A DNA stretch of 64,000 nt from Flavisolibacter longurius. Its GTDB lineage: Bacteria > Bacteroidota > Bacteroidia > Chitinophagales > Chitinophagaceae. Shown one piece after another: positions 34,119-43,757 of the stretch (positions are counted from its first letter, which is position 1; each line of letters opens with the position of its first letter). Under the pieces are notes generated by a model, which saw only the letters and a program-made list of their open reading frames with translations, did no database searches and was not told the DNA's origin. The stretch is from positions 1-64,000 of the forward strand of contig JACJGO010000009.1 in NCBI GenBank assembly GCA_014163555.1, written 5' to 3'. Both the position numbers and the translations under genes were made by a program.

Positions 34119-35369
34119 ATGCGTAGTTCACCCTTTTGGTTCCTGATAGGCGGATTGATGATTGTTTTGGATATTTATTTTTTCCAGATTCTTAAGTTGC
34201 TGACCAGCAACGCTGCACCCCGCACCCGGTCCACCATTCACCTGACTTACTGGATCCTTTCAGTTCTGGTGATTGCCCTTCTTTTTCTTCTGCCTTACCT
34301 CAATCTTGACAACATTCGCAAAGGGCTGCGCAGCACCGTGTTTTCGGTGTTGATTGCTTTTTTTATCCTGAAGCTTTTTGCCTGCGTGTTTTTTCTCATC
34401 GACGATCTGCGCAGGGGAATTCAATGGTTATGGGGAAAGATCTTTTTTGCCAGTGCCGAAACCGGCCAGCCGCAGGCCAGTCCGCGAATCAACCGGTCCG
34501 TTTTTCTGAGCTGGCTTGGGATTGCCGTAGGCGGAAGTTTGTTCACCTCCCTGCTTTACGGATTTACCAATAAATACAATTATAACGTCAAACGCATCCC
34601 GGTTAAGTTTCCCAACCTGCCCGAAGCGTTTCGGGGCATGAAGGTGGTGCAGATCTCAGACATTCATTCCGGCAGTCTGGTAAATAAAGAAGGTGTAAAA
34701 AAAGGGGTGGATATGATCATGGCGCTGAAACCGGACCTGATCCTGTTTACCGGCGACCTCGTAAATAACCTGGCAGAAGAAATTGAGCCCCTGATGGATG
34801 TTTTCGACAAACTGAAAGCGCCAATGGGTGTGTATTCGGTTTTTGGAAACCATGATTACGGTGATTATGTACGCTGGGAAAGCCCTGCCAAACGATCTGA
34901 AAATATTGAAACCCTGAAAGGTCATCATGCCAAAATGGGCTGGCGACTGCTTTGGGATGAACATGTGGCGCTGGAAAGGGGAGGGCAGCAGATTGCCTTG
35001 ATCGGCATCCAGAATTACAGTGCACTGCGAAATTTTGCCCGTTATGGAAATCTTACCAAAGCTTACAGCGGTGCTGAAAAATATCCGTTTAAAATTTTGA
35101 TGACGCACGACCCAACGCATTGGGATGCCGAAGTGCGAACAAAATTCCCGGACATCGACCTGACACTTTCGGGCCATACACACGGTTTCCAGTTTGGCGT
35201 GGAAATCCCGGGATTCCGTTGGAGCCCCGTGCAATACGTGTACAACCAATGGGCTGGTTTGTACCACGAAGGTGCCCAATCGATCTATGTCAACAGGGGT
35301 TATGGTTTCATTGGTTATCCCGGTCGTGTGGGTATCTTACCGGAAATAACCCTGCTGGAATTTGTATAA
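34119..35369 (+). CDS. Membrane metallophosphoesterase (YkuE-like)
   Basis: A 416-residue protein: four membrane helices (about 5-25, 45-65, 75-100, 130-150), then a calcineurin-like phosphoesterase domain. Metal-site motifs are VVQISDIHSGS (D-x-H), ILFTGDLVNN (GD), VFGNHDYGDY (GNHD), LMTHDPTHW and TLSGHTHGFQFG (GHTHG). This layout is that of YkuE-like phosphodiesterases, often acting on lipid-linked or UDP-linked substrates at the membrane. The ATG at 34119 is used rather than the earlier TTG. The upstream TATCTTTA (34088-34095) may be its -7 element. It is divergent from the UPF0173-parA-parB group. Confidence 0.88.
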   Translation: MRSSPFWFLIGGLMIVLDIYFFQILKLLTSNAAPRTRSTIHLTYWILSVLVIALLFLLPYLNLDNIRKGLRSTVFSVLIAFFILKLFACVFFLIDDLRRGIQWLWGKIFFASAETGQPQASPRINRSVFLSWLGIAVGGSLFTSLLYGFTNKYNYNVKRIPVKFPNLPEAFRGMKVVQISDIHSGSLVNKEGVKKGVDMIMALKPDLILFTGDLVNNLAEEIEPLMDVFDKLKAPMGVYSVFGNHDYGDYVRWESPAKRSENIETLKGHHAKMGWRLLWDEHVALERGGQQIALIGIQNYSALRNFARYGNLTKAYSGAEKYPFKILMTHDPTHWDAEVRTKFPDIDLTLSGHTHGFQFGVEIPGFRWSPVQYVYNQWAGLYHEGAQSIYVNRGYGFIGYPGRVGILPEITLLEFV

Positions 35370-35471
35370 TCGCAAAATCTTGTTTAGCATCGTGTTGCCT
35401 TTTTGGTGGAAAAGTGAAAAGGGGCACAGATTTTTCTTAGCTAACACTATGATTACAGGGAAACTTGCCGT

Positions 35472-36650
35472 ATGAGAAAAAATGCTATCCAACGAAAAAT
35501 ACAGTCAGCAGGTGTGCGCCTGAAAGGACTTGCCCTCTGTGGCTTTCTAGTGGCAGGTACGGTAGGCAACAGCCAGGAAACCGATCCGATTCTTTCTGAT
35601 ACGACCTTTTACGATTACGACGAGATCTTCAGTGAACTGGATGCGCTGCTCGATTCGCTGTACACGCCACGAAGTTTTTTGGTGGCCAGTGTCAGCGCAG
35701 GAAACGGATTTTTTCAGTATGCCTCAACGGCCGCAAACACAAAAGTTGCTTCCCGACAGCAATTGGTGGTATCACCTTCCCTTGGTTTTTTTCACAAAAG
35801 CGGGTTGGGGATCAATGCCGGTGCGTCGCTTATTCATGACAGCAGTCGTTTGAAGCCTTTCCAGTTTTCGCTCACGGGTACTTATGATTATCTCCGGAGC
35901 ATGAAATTCATCACCGGTGTCTCGTATACACGGTTCTTTACCAAGGATGATCTTTCGTTTTATACCTCACCGCTTCAAAACGAAGTGTATGGATATTTTA
36001 CTTATCGTGACCATTGGTTAAAACCGTCTGTGGCGGCAAGTTACGGTTGGGGAAGCCGAAAGGACGTGCAGGAACAAACAACGCTTATCCGGGAAATAGT
36101 TGAAAAAGCAACGAATGGACGTGGTTCTGGCTTGGGTAATGGAAATAGCGGAAATGGGAATGGGAATAGTAGCGGTAATGGAAATGGGAATAACAGTGGA
36201 AACCCCGAAAATGGCGGCGTAGAAATCATTGAAGGCAGTGAAACCACCAGAACCACTACCTATGAATCGATTTCCGATTTTAGCCTGATGCTTTCGGTTC
36301 GGCATGATTTCTATTTTTTAAAGCTGCTGTCGAAAAAAGATTATGTGCGCCTGACACCACAACTTTCGTTCACCGGCGGTACGCAGCAATTTGGCTTTAA
36401 TGCCCTGAGCACATCGTCACTAACGATGTCGAACAGGTCAAAAAATATTAATGTGGTGACGAGTCAGCAGGACATTGGCCTGGAAGACCGGTTAAAATTT
36501 CAACCCTTGTCCCTAACAGCCCTGTTGCGAACAGAATATGCAACCGGTAAATTTTTTATTCAGCCGCAATTCTATCTGGATTATTATTTCCCGGCACCCG
36601 AAAAAAATCTTACGGCGTCTTTTCTTATCAACGCCGGTTTCATATTTTAA
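35472..36650 (+). CDS. Outer-membrane barrel-like protein with Gly/Asn-rich insert
   Basis: A 392-residue exported protein. Signal-like start (about 1-36, ending GNSQ), an acidic stretch DEIFSELDALLDSLY, then predicted amphipathic strands (about 66-205 and 255-392) ending in aromatic residues (FLINAGFIF), which is the usual sign for BAM-targeted barrels. Between the strands, residues about 214-246 form a low-complexity run of GNGNSGNGNGNSSGNG type, probably a flexible surface loop. I cannot assign a family. The next gene encodes a smaller barrel protein in the same direction after about 60 bases. Confidence 0.65.
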   Translation: MRKNAIQRKIQSAGVRLKGLALCGFLVAGTVGNSQETDPILSDTTFYDYDEIFSELDALLDSLYTPRSFLVASVSAGNGFFQYASTAANTKVASRQQLVVSPSLGFFHKSGLGINAGASLIHDSSRLKPFQFSLTGTYDYLRSMKFITGVSYTRFFTKDDLSFYTSPLQNEVYGYFTYRDHWLKPSVAASYGWGSRKDVQEQTTLIREIVEKATNGRGSGLGNGNSGNGNGNSSGNGNGNNSGNPENGGVEIIEGSETTRTTTYESISDFSLMLSVRHDFYFLKLLSKKDYVRLTPQLSFTGGTQQFGFNALSTSSLTMSNRSKNINVVTSQQDIGLEDRLKFQPLSLTALLRTEYATGKFFIQPQFYLDYYFPAPEKNLTASFLINAGFIF

Positions 36651-36712
36651 TATTGCAAAACAGTTAACAAGTAGCGGCATTATCCTTGAAGCCGTTTGTG
36701 GAAAATCTGTTT

Positions 36713-37297
36713 ATGAAACGCAAGTTCCCTCTCTTCGTAGCGCTGATGATTCTGGCGCAGATTTCTTTCGCACAATTTAGTATTGGCGTAAAAGGTGGAG
36801 CAAACATTACAAAGATCGATGGCCGTTCGTTCAGCGATGAATTTAAGTATGGTTATCACCTGGGCGGTTTTGCCACCATCGGACTCGGCGGACGGTTTGC
36901 CCTTCAGCCTGAAGTGCTACTTAATCAGGTGCAGTCGAAAACCGGAAACGAATTCAATGATCTTTACCAGCCGGTTATTGATGGCAACGAAAATATTAAG
37001 CTGAACTACCTTTCCATCCCGCTGCTGGTTAACTACAAGGTGCTTCCGTTCCTGTCGCTGCAGGCCGGTCCGCAATTTGGCATCCTGCTCGACCAGGATA
37101 AAAATTTCCTGCAAAACGGCAAGGAAGCGTTTGATAAAGGTGATTTTTCCATGCTGGGCGGTGCGCAGATCAACCTTGGCAAACTCCGCCTCAACGGACG
37201 TTACGTGGTTGGCCTGAACAACATTAACGACATCGACAACCAGGACAAATGGAAGAACCAGGGATTCCAGTTATCGCTCGGGCTTGCAATCCTGTAA
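36713..37297 (+). CDS. Outer-membrane beta-barrel protein (OMP_b-brl_2 type)
   Basis: A 194-residue porin-family barrel with a signal peptide (1-20, ending SFAQ) and the typical FSIGVKGGANITK beginning. An eight-stranded amphipathic pattern follows, with IKLNYLSIPLLVNYKV and LSLQAGPQFGILL as classic segments, ending in a strand (GLAIL). These small barrels are anchored in the outer membrane; functions vary. ATG 36713 was chosen because it begins the signal peptide. A terminator follows at 37333. Confidence 0.85.
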   Translation: MKRKFPLFVALMILAQISFAQFSIGVKGGANITKIDGRSFSDEFKYGYHLGGFATIGLGGRFALQPEVLLNQVQSKTGNEFNDLYQPVIDGNENIKLNYLSIPLLVNYKVLPFLSLQAGPQFGILLDQDKNFLQNGKEAFDKGDFSMLGGAQINLGKLRLNGRYVVGLNNINDIDNQDKWKNQGFQLSLGLAIL

Positions 37298-37332
37298 ATG
37301 ATTTGCAGAAACCATAGCCTTGTAAAAGTATT

Positions 37333-37358
37333 AACCCTCTAATTCAGAGGGTTTTTTT
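37333..37358 (+). terminator. Terminator after the small barrel gene
   Basis: Eight-base stem AACCCTCT with AGAGGGTT, five-base loop, then a run of T, 35 bases after the stop. Confidence 0.85.
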
Positions 37359-37400
37359 ATCATGAGAAGTGTTTTAAATCGTCCTGAAACGACATCATAG

Positions 37401-37431
37401 TTGGCATAAGGCGAACCTCTTTGTACTTTCG
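37401..37431 (+). promoter_or_regulatory. Promoter of lon (-33 TTG, -7 TACTTTCG)
   Basis: TTG at 37401-37403, a 20-base spacer, then TACTTTCG at 37424-37431: a good Bacteroidota-type promoter. Transcription should start around 37437, which places the earlier open frame start (37421) inside the promoter and makes GTG 37460 the likely translation start. Confidence 0.65.
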
Positions 37432-37459
37432 CAGGCCGAATTCGATAAACAAACAGAAC

Positions 37460-39853
37460 GTGAAGAAATACCTGAAAGCAGAAGAAGACCTTGATTTTAT
37501 TCCCATCATGCCCCTGAATGAAGCCGATGGGGATGGTGCGGAGATTGAAGTACCCGAAAGCCTTAGCCTTTTACCCCTTCGCAATACCGTTCTTTTTCCC
37601 GGTGTGGTTTTACCCATTACGGTTGGAAGAGACAAAAGCATAAAAGCCGTCAACGATGCCTATAGAGGCGAAAAACTCATTGGTGTTGTGGCGCAAAAAG
37701 ACAGTTCCATTGAAGACCCGCAGGCCAAAGACCTGGAGAGCATTGGAACCGTGGCCAAGATCATCAAACAAATTCAAATGCCCGACGGCGGCATTACCAT
37801 CATCATCCAGGGCAAAACCCGTTTTGTGATTGATTCGGTGGTGGCTGAAGAACCTTACTTCAGGGCCAAAACATCGGCACTGAAAGATGATGAAGTAGTG
37901 ACAGATCCGGACTTTGATGCTTATGTTTCCAACATAAAAGACATTGCTACCGAGATCATCCAGCTATCACCCAATATTCCCAGCGAAGCATCAGTAATTC
38001 TGCGCAATATTGAAAATGCCTCTTTCCTGATTCATTTTGTTTCCAGCAATCTCTCTATCGACATTCGGGAAAAGCAGGAGTTGCTGCAATTAAACAACCT
38101 GCGGCAGCGTGCCGAACTGCTGATGCAGTTCCTGCAAAAAGAGCTGCAGTTTGCGGAGTTGAAAAACAAAGTGACTAATAAAACCCGCACAGAAATCGAC
38201 AAACAGCAGCGGGAGTATTTTCTGCAACAGCAGCTCAAAAGCATCAAGGAAGAACTGGGAGGCGATCACAACGAACGAGAAGTAAAAGAACTGCAGAAAA
38301 AAGCCGAGACCAAAAAATGGCCGGAGGCAACAAGGGAAGCCTTTAAAAAAGGAATTGAAAAACTGGAGCGAATGCATCCCACCACTCCGGATTATTCGGT
38401 GGTGTACAATCACCTTGACCTGATGCTGGATCTTCCCTGGGATGAACATACCGAAGATGTTTATGACCTGAAGCGGGCCAAAGAAGTGCTGGATGCCGAT
38501 CACTATGGCATGGATAAAATAAAGGAACGTATTCTGGAATACCTGGCCGTGCTCAAATTAAAGGGCGACATGAAAAGCCCGATCCTTTGTTTTTACGGTC
38601 CGCCTGGAATTGGCAAGACTTCTCTCGGACGAAGCATTGCCAATGCCATCGGACGCAAATATGTGCGTCTGAGTTTAGGTGGCATTCATGATGAAAGCGA
38701 AGTGCGGGGCCATCGCAAAACCTACATTGGCGCTATGCCCGGCCGCATCATTCAAAACATCCGCAAGGTAAAATCATCCAACCCGGTGATGATACTTGAC
38801 GAGATTGATAAAGTGGGATCTGATTTTCGAGGGGATCCTAGCAGTGCCCTTCTGGAAGTACTGGATCCGGAGCAGAACAATACGTTTTACGATAACTACC
38901 TTGAACTGGAATATGATCTAAGCAAGGTGCTGTTTATTGCCACGGCAAACAACCTGCAATCCATTCAGCCGGCCCTTCGTGACCGTTTGGAGATCATTGA
39001 ACTGAACGGCTATGCTGTGGAGGAAAAGATAGAAATTGCCAAGCGTCACCTGATCCCCAAACAACTGGAAGCACACGGATTGAAATCTTCCAAATTCAAG
39101 ATCAGTGACAAGGTGCTGGACAAGATCATACATGATTATACAAGAGAAAGTGGTGTGCGGGAATTGGACCGTCACCTGGCTGCCATTATGCGTTTCCAGG
39201 CAAAAGAACTGGCCATGACCGGCAGCCTGAAATCTTCTCTTTCCATTGATGATATTGAAAAAATATTGGGTAAGCCCCGCTTCAGCAATGAACTGTATAA
39301 ACAGGCCACCATTCCGGGAGTGGCGGTAGGATTGGCCTATACACAAGTGGGTGGTGATATTCTTTTCATTGAGGCCATTCTGAGTGAAGGAAAACCCGAC
39401 TTGCGTCTTACAGGAAATTTAGGTGATGTGATGAAAGAGAGTGCAGTAACAGCGCTTTCATTTCTCAGTGCCAATGGCAAAAAGTTTGGCATCGAACCTT
39501 CTCTTTTTGAAAAGAAAACAGTGCATATCCATGTGCCGGAAGGGGCTGTACCGAAAGACGGACCGAGTGCCGGGGTGACGATGCTTACAGCACTGGCTTC
39601 AGCATTCACGGGCAAAAAAATCAAGCCTTATCTCGGCATGACGGGTGAGATCACGCTACGCGGACAGGTATTGCCGGTGGGTGGCATCAAAGAAAAAGTG
39701 CTGGCCGCAAAACGGGCAGGGCTGAAAGACATTATTCTTTGCTGGCAAAATCAGAAAGACATTGAAGAGATCAATCCCGACTATATCAAAGGACTCCGCT
39801 TTCATTATGTAAAAATGATGAAAGAAGTGCTGGAGATTGCCTTACAGGATTAG
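37460..39853 (+). CDS. lon: ATP-dependent Lon protease
   Basis: A 797-residue AAA+ serine protease that degrades misfolded and regulatory proteins in the cytoplasm. The N-terminal substrate domain spans about 25-230 ([15 protein letters not shown]). A helical linker leads to the AAA+ module with Walker [10 protein letters not shown] and Walker [11 protein letters not shown]. The C-terminal protease has catalytic Ser703 in [11 protein letters not shown] and Lys746 in GGIKEKVL. I start it at GTG 37460, because the promoter at 37401-37431 rules out the longer frame; the next ATG (37508) is less likely since the codons between read as coding ([15 protein letters not shown]). No HAIR or CIRCE operator is visible. 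Confidence 0.93.
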   Translation: MKKYLKAEEDLDFIPIMPLNEADGDGAEIEVPESLSLLPLRNTVLFPGVVLPITVGRDKSIKAVNDAYRGEKLIGVVAQKDSSIEDPQAKDLESIGTVAKIIKQIQMPDGGITIIIQGKTRFVIDSVVAEEPYFRAKTSALKDDEVVTDPDFDAYVSNIKDIATEIIQLSPNIPSEASVILRNIENASFLIHFVSSNLSIDIREKQELLQLNNLRQRAELLMQFLQKELQFAELKNKVTNKTRTEIDKQQREYFLQQQLKSIKEELGGDHNEREVKELQKKAETKKWPEATREAFKKGIEKLERMHPTTPDYSVVYNHLDLMLDLPWDEHTEDVYDLKRAKEVLDADHYGMDKIKERILEYLAVLKLKGDMKSPILCFYGPPGIGKTSLGRSIANAIGRKYVRLSLGGIHDESEVRGHRKTYIGAMPGRIIQNIRKVKSSNPVMILDEIDKVGSDFRGDPSSALLEVLDPEQNNTFYDNYLELEYDLSKVLFIATANNLQSIQPALRDRLEIIELNGYAVEEKIEIAKRHLIPKQLEAHGLKSSKFKISDKVLDKIIHDYTRESGVRELDRHLAAIMRFQAKELAMTGSLKSSLSIDDIEKILGKPRFSNELYKQATIPGVAVGLAYTQVGGDILFIEAILSEGKPDLRLTGNLGDVMKESAVTALSFLSANGKKFGIEPSLFEKKTVHIHVPEGAVPKDGPSAGVTMLTALASAFTGKKIKPYLGMTGEITLRGQVLPVGGIKEKVLAAKRAGLKDIILCWQNQKDIEEINPDYIKGLRFHYVKMMKEVLEIALQD

Positions 39854-39978
39854 GAATTTGATAGTGGATTTTGAGATAGTAGATATTGGGATATTGGATA
39901 TGCTGCTACCATGGAATTAGTACCAATCTGGTTTTGGTTTAGCATATCTGGGATATAGATTATTTTCATGGCACTACC
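39853..39978. other. Intergenic gap with GATATTGG words before porQ
   Basis: About 125 AT-rich bases. GATATTGGGATATTGGATATGC and, further on, GCATATCTGGGATATAGAT form an imperfect inverted repeat, similar in style to the other word-repeat hairpins. Confidence 0.35.
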
Positions 39979-41028
39979 ATGCGTTGTGTAACGAAGCTTA
40001 TAGTGACTGCCGGATGGGTTTTGATTGCATTCCTCCTTCCTGTGACTTCATTGTCGCAAACGGTGGGAGGACGAACTGCCTATAATTTTTTACGCCTGCC
40101 TTCCTCGCCATTTTTAGCGGCTGCCGGTGGTGTCAATACTTCGTACACAATGGGTGATGTAAGTGTGACCGCCAACAACCCGGCGTTGCTTCGGTCTTCT
40201 TTTCACAAACAACTGCACGCCGGTTTTCATTCATTTATTGCCAATACAAAAGCGTATGCGCTGACCGGTGCGGGTTTTCTTAAAAACCAACATACCACCC
40301 TTGGCGGCCATATCCGGTTTATTGATCACGGCGCCTTGGCTGCTACCGATGCGGCTGGAAATGCCAGCGGAAATTTTCGCCCGGTGGATTTTGTTGCGCA
40401 GCTTTCGGCGGCCAAAGGCTACCTGGAAAAATGGACCTATGGCGCAACGGTCAAGTTTATACATTCTTCGTATGGGCAGTACCGTTCCAGTGCTGTGGCG
40501 GCTGATGTTGGCGTCTTGTTTACAGATTCGGCGAGAAATTTTTCCGCTTCCCTGCTGGTAAAAAACATGGGCGTTCAATTGAAGACCTATGCCGGTGAAG
40601 GCGAAGATTTACCGTTTGATTTACAGGTGGGTATTACAAAGCGATTAAAGCAGGCCCCGTTTGCGTTTTCACTAACGGCGCAGCAGTTACAAACCTTCGA
40701 TATCCTTTACAACGATACCACCTTCAACCGGGAAAATAATTTCAGCAATCCTTCCGTGCTCAACAAAGTATTCTCGCATTTTGTACTGGCTTCACACATT
40801 TTTCTGGGACAGCACCTTGAGGCTACCATCGGCTATAATTTTCTACAGCGACAGGAACTGCAGGCCGGGCCTGATGGCAATGGGCTAACCGGTTTTTCCG
40901 CCGGACTCCGGTTAACGTTCAACAAGTTACAGGTGCACTATGGGCGCACAGCATATCAAAGGGGTGTAGCATCCAACCAAATTGGCATCACAGTGCATCT
41001 GGAACAGTTGGGCGGTTTTGGCCGCTGA
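39979..41028 (+). CDS. porQ: Type IX secretion system protein PorQ
   Basis: A 349-residue outer-membrane protein of the PorV/PorQ family, with a signal peptide (about 1-28, ending LSQ). The sequence has the family's opening NFLRLPSSPFLAAAGGVNTS and the NNPALL motif, and the barrel strands end in GITVHLEQL. PorQ partners with PorZ and PorU in the attachment complex that links cargo with the T9SS C-terminal domain to the cell surface. No PorZ, PorU or obvious T9SS cargo is in this window, so its partners must lie elsewhere. ATG at 39979. Confidence 0.88.
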   Translation: MRCVTKLIVTAGWVLIAFLLPVTSLSQTVGGRTAYNFLRLPSSPFLAAAGGVNTSYTMGDVSVTANNPALLRSSFHKQLHAGFHSFIANTKAYALTGAGFLKNQHTTLGGHIRFIDHGALAATDAAGNASGNFRPVDFVAQLSAAKGYLEKWTYGATVKFIHSSYGQYRSSAVAADVGVLFTDSARNFSASLLVKNMGVQLKTYAGEGEDLPFDLQVGITKRLKQAPFAFSLTAQQLQTFDILYNDTTFNRENNFSNPSVLNKVFSHFVLASHIFLGQHLEATIGYNFLQRQELQAGPDGNGLTGFSAGLRLTFNKLQVHYGRTAYQRGVASNQIGITVHLEQLGGFGR

Positions 41029-41071
41029 AAGCTTGTGGTATAATAATTGGACATTTTACCAAAACACCTTT

Positions 41072-41566
41072 ATGAAATCTCTTTTTTCACTATACCTGCT
41101 GCTGGTTTTGGCTGCCTGTTCTACAAACCGGCAAACCACTATGTCGAGCAGCACTGCCAACCAGGCAATGGCCGGTAGCGATGATGGATTAGCGTATGCA
41201 ACAGCAACGGAAAAAGAAGGACAACAGGCAGGCAATGCCGCCTTGCTGGGCACCTGGTATGTGCACACAATGAAGCGGGAAGAAGCCATGCCCGAAGAAA
41301 CACTTAACCTGTACATGAACCTGAATGAGGATAAAACTTTTGTGACCAATACAACCTGTGGCCAGATAAAAGGGGTCTATGCGCTGAAAGGAATGCACAT
41401 AACCTTTTCAAAAGTAAATTATAGCCGGAATGAGTGCGGAAACGCCACGCAACTGGATGAAATGGTACGCCTGTTGGCAAATGTCGTAAACCAATATTCC
41501 TTCAACGGAAATATGCTTTTTCTTAAAGACGACGCTGGCAATAATGTATTTCGTGTAACCCGTTAA
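41072..41566 (+). CDS. META/HslJ-like domain lipoprotein
   Basis: A 164-residue lipoprotein: hydrophobic signal, lipobox LAAC with Cys16, a Ser/Thr/Gln-rich linker. Residues about 55-160 form a META-like beta-barrel domain: LLGTWYVHTM, NEDKTFVTNTTCGQIKGVY, MHITFSKVNYSRNECG and MLFLKDDAGNNVFRV follow the HslJ plan. Such proteins sit in the periplasm or outer membrane and are linked to stress resistance in E. coli HslJ. ATG 41072 chosen for the lipobox. Its TAA overlaps the stop of the convergent deacetylase gene by 3 bases. Confidence 0.75.
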   Translation: MKSLFSLYLLLVLAACSTNRQTTMSSSTANQAMAGSDDGLAYATATEKEGQQAGNAALLGTWYVHTMKREEAMPEETLNLYMNLNEDKTFVTNTTCGQIKGVYALKGMHITFSKVNYSRNECGNATQLDEMVRLLANVVNQYSFNGNMLFLKDDAGNNVFRVTR

Positions 41567-42189
41567 CTGGTCAGGCGATACACTTCAAATGCTTCGGCAT
41601 AAGGTGCATTGCATTGCACACCGCGAACCGTTGCCAGAGCTGTATGAAAACCCGGTTGCATATACGGTCGTCCTTGCTGTGATTTGTATTCTTTCAATGC
41701 AACCTGTTTGGCTTGAAGGTGGGCCTCATCAACTTTTTCAAAATAAGCCGGTGCAAAATTGAAGTTATTCCAGGGCAGCTCGTATCCCAATACATTGCAG
41801 TTTTTAAAAGCCCGTAGGCCCTCGGCATAAATGACCTGGTGGTCCTGGTGTACATCATGCTGGGCCGGAATAAAAACCGTTTGCGGTTGCAGTTTTTTAT
41901 TCAGCCGGATCAGTTCTTCCAGAATTTCCTGCCGGTGAAAAAGCAGTCTCCTTACTTCAAAATCAAAGAAAGTAACATCTTGAATGCCCAAGGCTTTGGT
42001 GGCAGCACTGCATTCTACCGCTAAGGTGTCTGGTGGCAGGTCTTTGGGCAGTGATTGTGCGCAGGTGGAAAACGCAACATAAACAACCTTTTTCCCTGCC
42101 GCAATGTATTTGGCAAGGGAAGCACCGCAACCCAACTCGCCGTCATCGGTATGGGGTGCCAATACCATAATCCTTTCGGTATGCAACAT
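41563..42189 (-). CDS. PIG-L family deacetylase
   Basis: A 208-residue metal-dependent N-acetylhexosamine or N-acetylglucosaminyl-phospholipid-type deacetylase. The zinc site is APHTDDGELGCG at 11-22 (the usual AHPDDE in variant form, with HTDD) and the downstream AQHDVHQDHQVIYAEG, with the HxxxH ligands near 108-112. The family removes acetyl groups from sugars in LPS-like lipids, bacillithiol or phosphatidylinositol glycans; without more data the substrate is open. It lies directly next to the phosphonate-type region, facing the same way as the sulfatase-fold gene, which makes a glycan-modifying role plausible. Confidence 0.85.
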   Translation of the reverse strand: MLHTERIMVLAPHTDDGELGCGASLAKYIAAGKKVVYVAFSTCAQSLPKDLPPDTLAVECSAATKALGIQDVTFFDFEVRRLLFHRQEILEELIRLNKKLQPQTVFIPAQHDVHQDHQVIYAEGLRAFKNCNVLGYELPWNNFNFAPAYFEKVDEAHLQAKQVALKEYKSQQGRPYMQPGFHTALATVRGVQCNAPYAEAFEVYRLTS

Positions 42190-42207
42190 GCGGCTAAGAT
42201 AAACGGA

Positions 42208-43671
42208 TTATTCGTTCAGGAAAGATGTTGAATCGTTCAACATAGGCAGGCTTTGACCAAAGGCAGCATTGAACAGGGCCCGAAACTGGTTTACACCGGA
42301 GATGCCTTCATAAAACGGCTGGTAGTTGCCGCTAGGCAGGTAAACGGCATTCAGGTTCATGAAATAATAAGGAACAACGTCAGGGGTTGGCACTTCATAT
42401 TGCCTATACCCATGATCACCCATAAAAATAATGATGGGTGGTTTTGAATAAGAGGCCAGAATCTTATCAATCATTTTCAGGTAAACTTTATTGCCATACT
42501 GCAGGTACTCCAGGTAGGAAGGTTTATGTAGATTGTTGTTAGGTGTTTGAAGTAGAGGGTTGGGTGTACCGTCATGACGGAAATAATACGGTTTGTGAGG
42601 GATGTGCACATGTGTGTACACAAATTTTGGTTTCCCTGTTTGCTTCAAGTTATTTTCAAACCGATTCATAAGATTGCGGTTTTTTTTTAATGTATAATTA
42701 CGGTACAAGTCCTGAACATACTTTACCGGAATTGTAAGAACAAGGTGCCAGCTAAGGTCTTTCCAAATACGTTGTAAAAAGGTATGTGAAGTAATAAAAT
42801 CAATACCAATTTTAAAATCAGGATTAGGCTCTTGTGTAGGAATATTCTGAATCTGGAAGATGGAATTGTTTCGTAATTGATAGCCATGCTGTCTAAAAAA
42901 ATCCCACACCGGGTTTTTGTTAATCATCATTGCACACTTCACACGGTCAGGGTAGCTTCGATTGCTTCCTTCCAGTCCTTCGATATAATTCATAGACAGC
43001 ATAGCGGCAACGGAAAATGGCGTATAGTTGTAATTGCTGCGACTGTTAATAATCCGGAATCCCCGGTTTCGCAGTTCGCCTAAAAACACTTTGTTGTTAA
43101 AACCAAATTGCAGTGAAAGGGATGTTGAGTCTGCATATTCATCGGCAATAATAAAGTGCACGTCTGGTTTATCGCAATCATCACAGGGAGAAAACTGTAC
43201 TAGTTGCCGTTGATTTTCCTTATCGCGAAAAAGCGCTGGAACATCCACAAGCAATAGAACTACTAGCACAAAGTTGAGATAGGAGAAAAAGCGTGCAAAT
43301 CTGTGATTTGTTTTGCGCAACCAAACAAGGAAACTCCCGAGTGTAAGAAAGCAGATGGGAAGTAACACTGAATATTTTGCCAGGAAGAAATTCGGAGATA
43401 AGCTTTTTAACGCATCATGGAACGCTCCAAAAAATAAATGGAAAAAAAGCAAACCAAAGGCAAATAGTACTGCTTTATACGGTTTGCGATAAAACAACCA
43501 ACCAAGAACATAAAGTAATGCTGCTGTCAACCAATATTCAAAGGTAAGTTTAAGAAATTCGGCAACACTTATCGTTTCCAGGTTTTGCGTGTAGCCATGA
43601 AAAACAAAGAACAAGGGTAGCAGGTATAAAAAGTGCGGGAAAGCTTTTAAACGTTGAAAAAAAATAGTCAT
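42208..43671 (-). CDS. Membrane alkaline-phosphatase-superfamily (sulfatase-fold) protein
   Basis: A 487-residue membrane protein. The first 145 residues hold about five hydrophobic helices; the rest is a sulfatase-like alkaline-phosphatase fold facing the periplasm. Likely active-site elements are IIADEYAD (D177-E178), the nucleophile region NYNYTPFSVAAM with T217 as candidate, the His-rich THVHIPHKPYY (354-361) and FMGDHGYR with D419-H420. This is the plan of EptA- or LtaS-like phospho-group transferases. CDCDK near 163-168 is a cysteine pair. It is divergent from the phosphoenolpyruvate mutase gene, so transfer of a phosphono group is a real possibility, though unproved. Confidence 0.8.
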   Translation of the reverse strand: MTIFFQRLKAFPHFLYLLPLFFVFHGYTQNLETISVAEFLKLTFEYWLTAALLYVLGWLFYRKPYKAVLFAFGLLFFHLFFGAFHDALKSLSPNFFLAKYSVLLPICFLTLGSFLVWLRKTNHRFARFFSYLNFVLVVLLLVDVPALFRDKENQRQLVQFSPCDDCDKPDVHFIIADEYADSTSLSLQFGFNNKVFLGELRNRGFRIINSRSNYNYTPFSVAAMLSMNYIEGLEGSNRSYPDRVKCAMMINKNPVWDFFRQHGYQLRNNSIFQIQNIPTQEPNPDFKIGIDFITSHTFLQRIWKDLSWHLVLTIPVKYVQDLYRNYTLKKNRNLMNRFENNLKQTGKPKFVYTHVHIPHKPYYFRHDGTPNPLLQTPNNNLHKPSYLEYLQYGNKVYLKMIDKILASYSKPPIIIFMGDHGYRQYEVPTPDVVPYYFMNLNAVYLPSGNYQPFYEGISGVNQFRALFNAAFGQSLPMLNDSTSFLNE

Positions 43672-43757
43672 AATCGCACCATGGCAGTTTTAGAAATAAG
43701 AGGGGCAAATTAAGAATAAACTATTTCTTTGCTGATTCTAAAGCAGTTTAGTTTCGA

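Noticed and set aside
34656-35279. Antisense frame of 207 codons inside the metallophosphoesterase gene
   Set aside because: Shadow of a conserved catalytic domain.
37421-37459. Upstream extension of lon from TTG
   Set aside because: It overlaps the promoter at 37401-37431.
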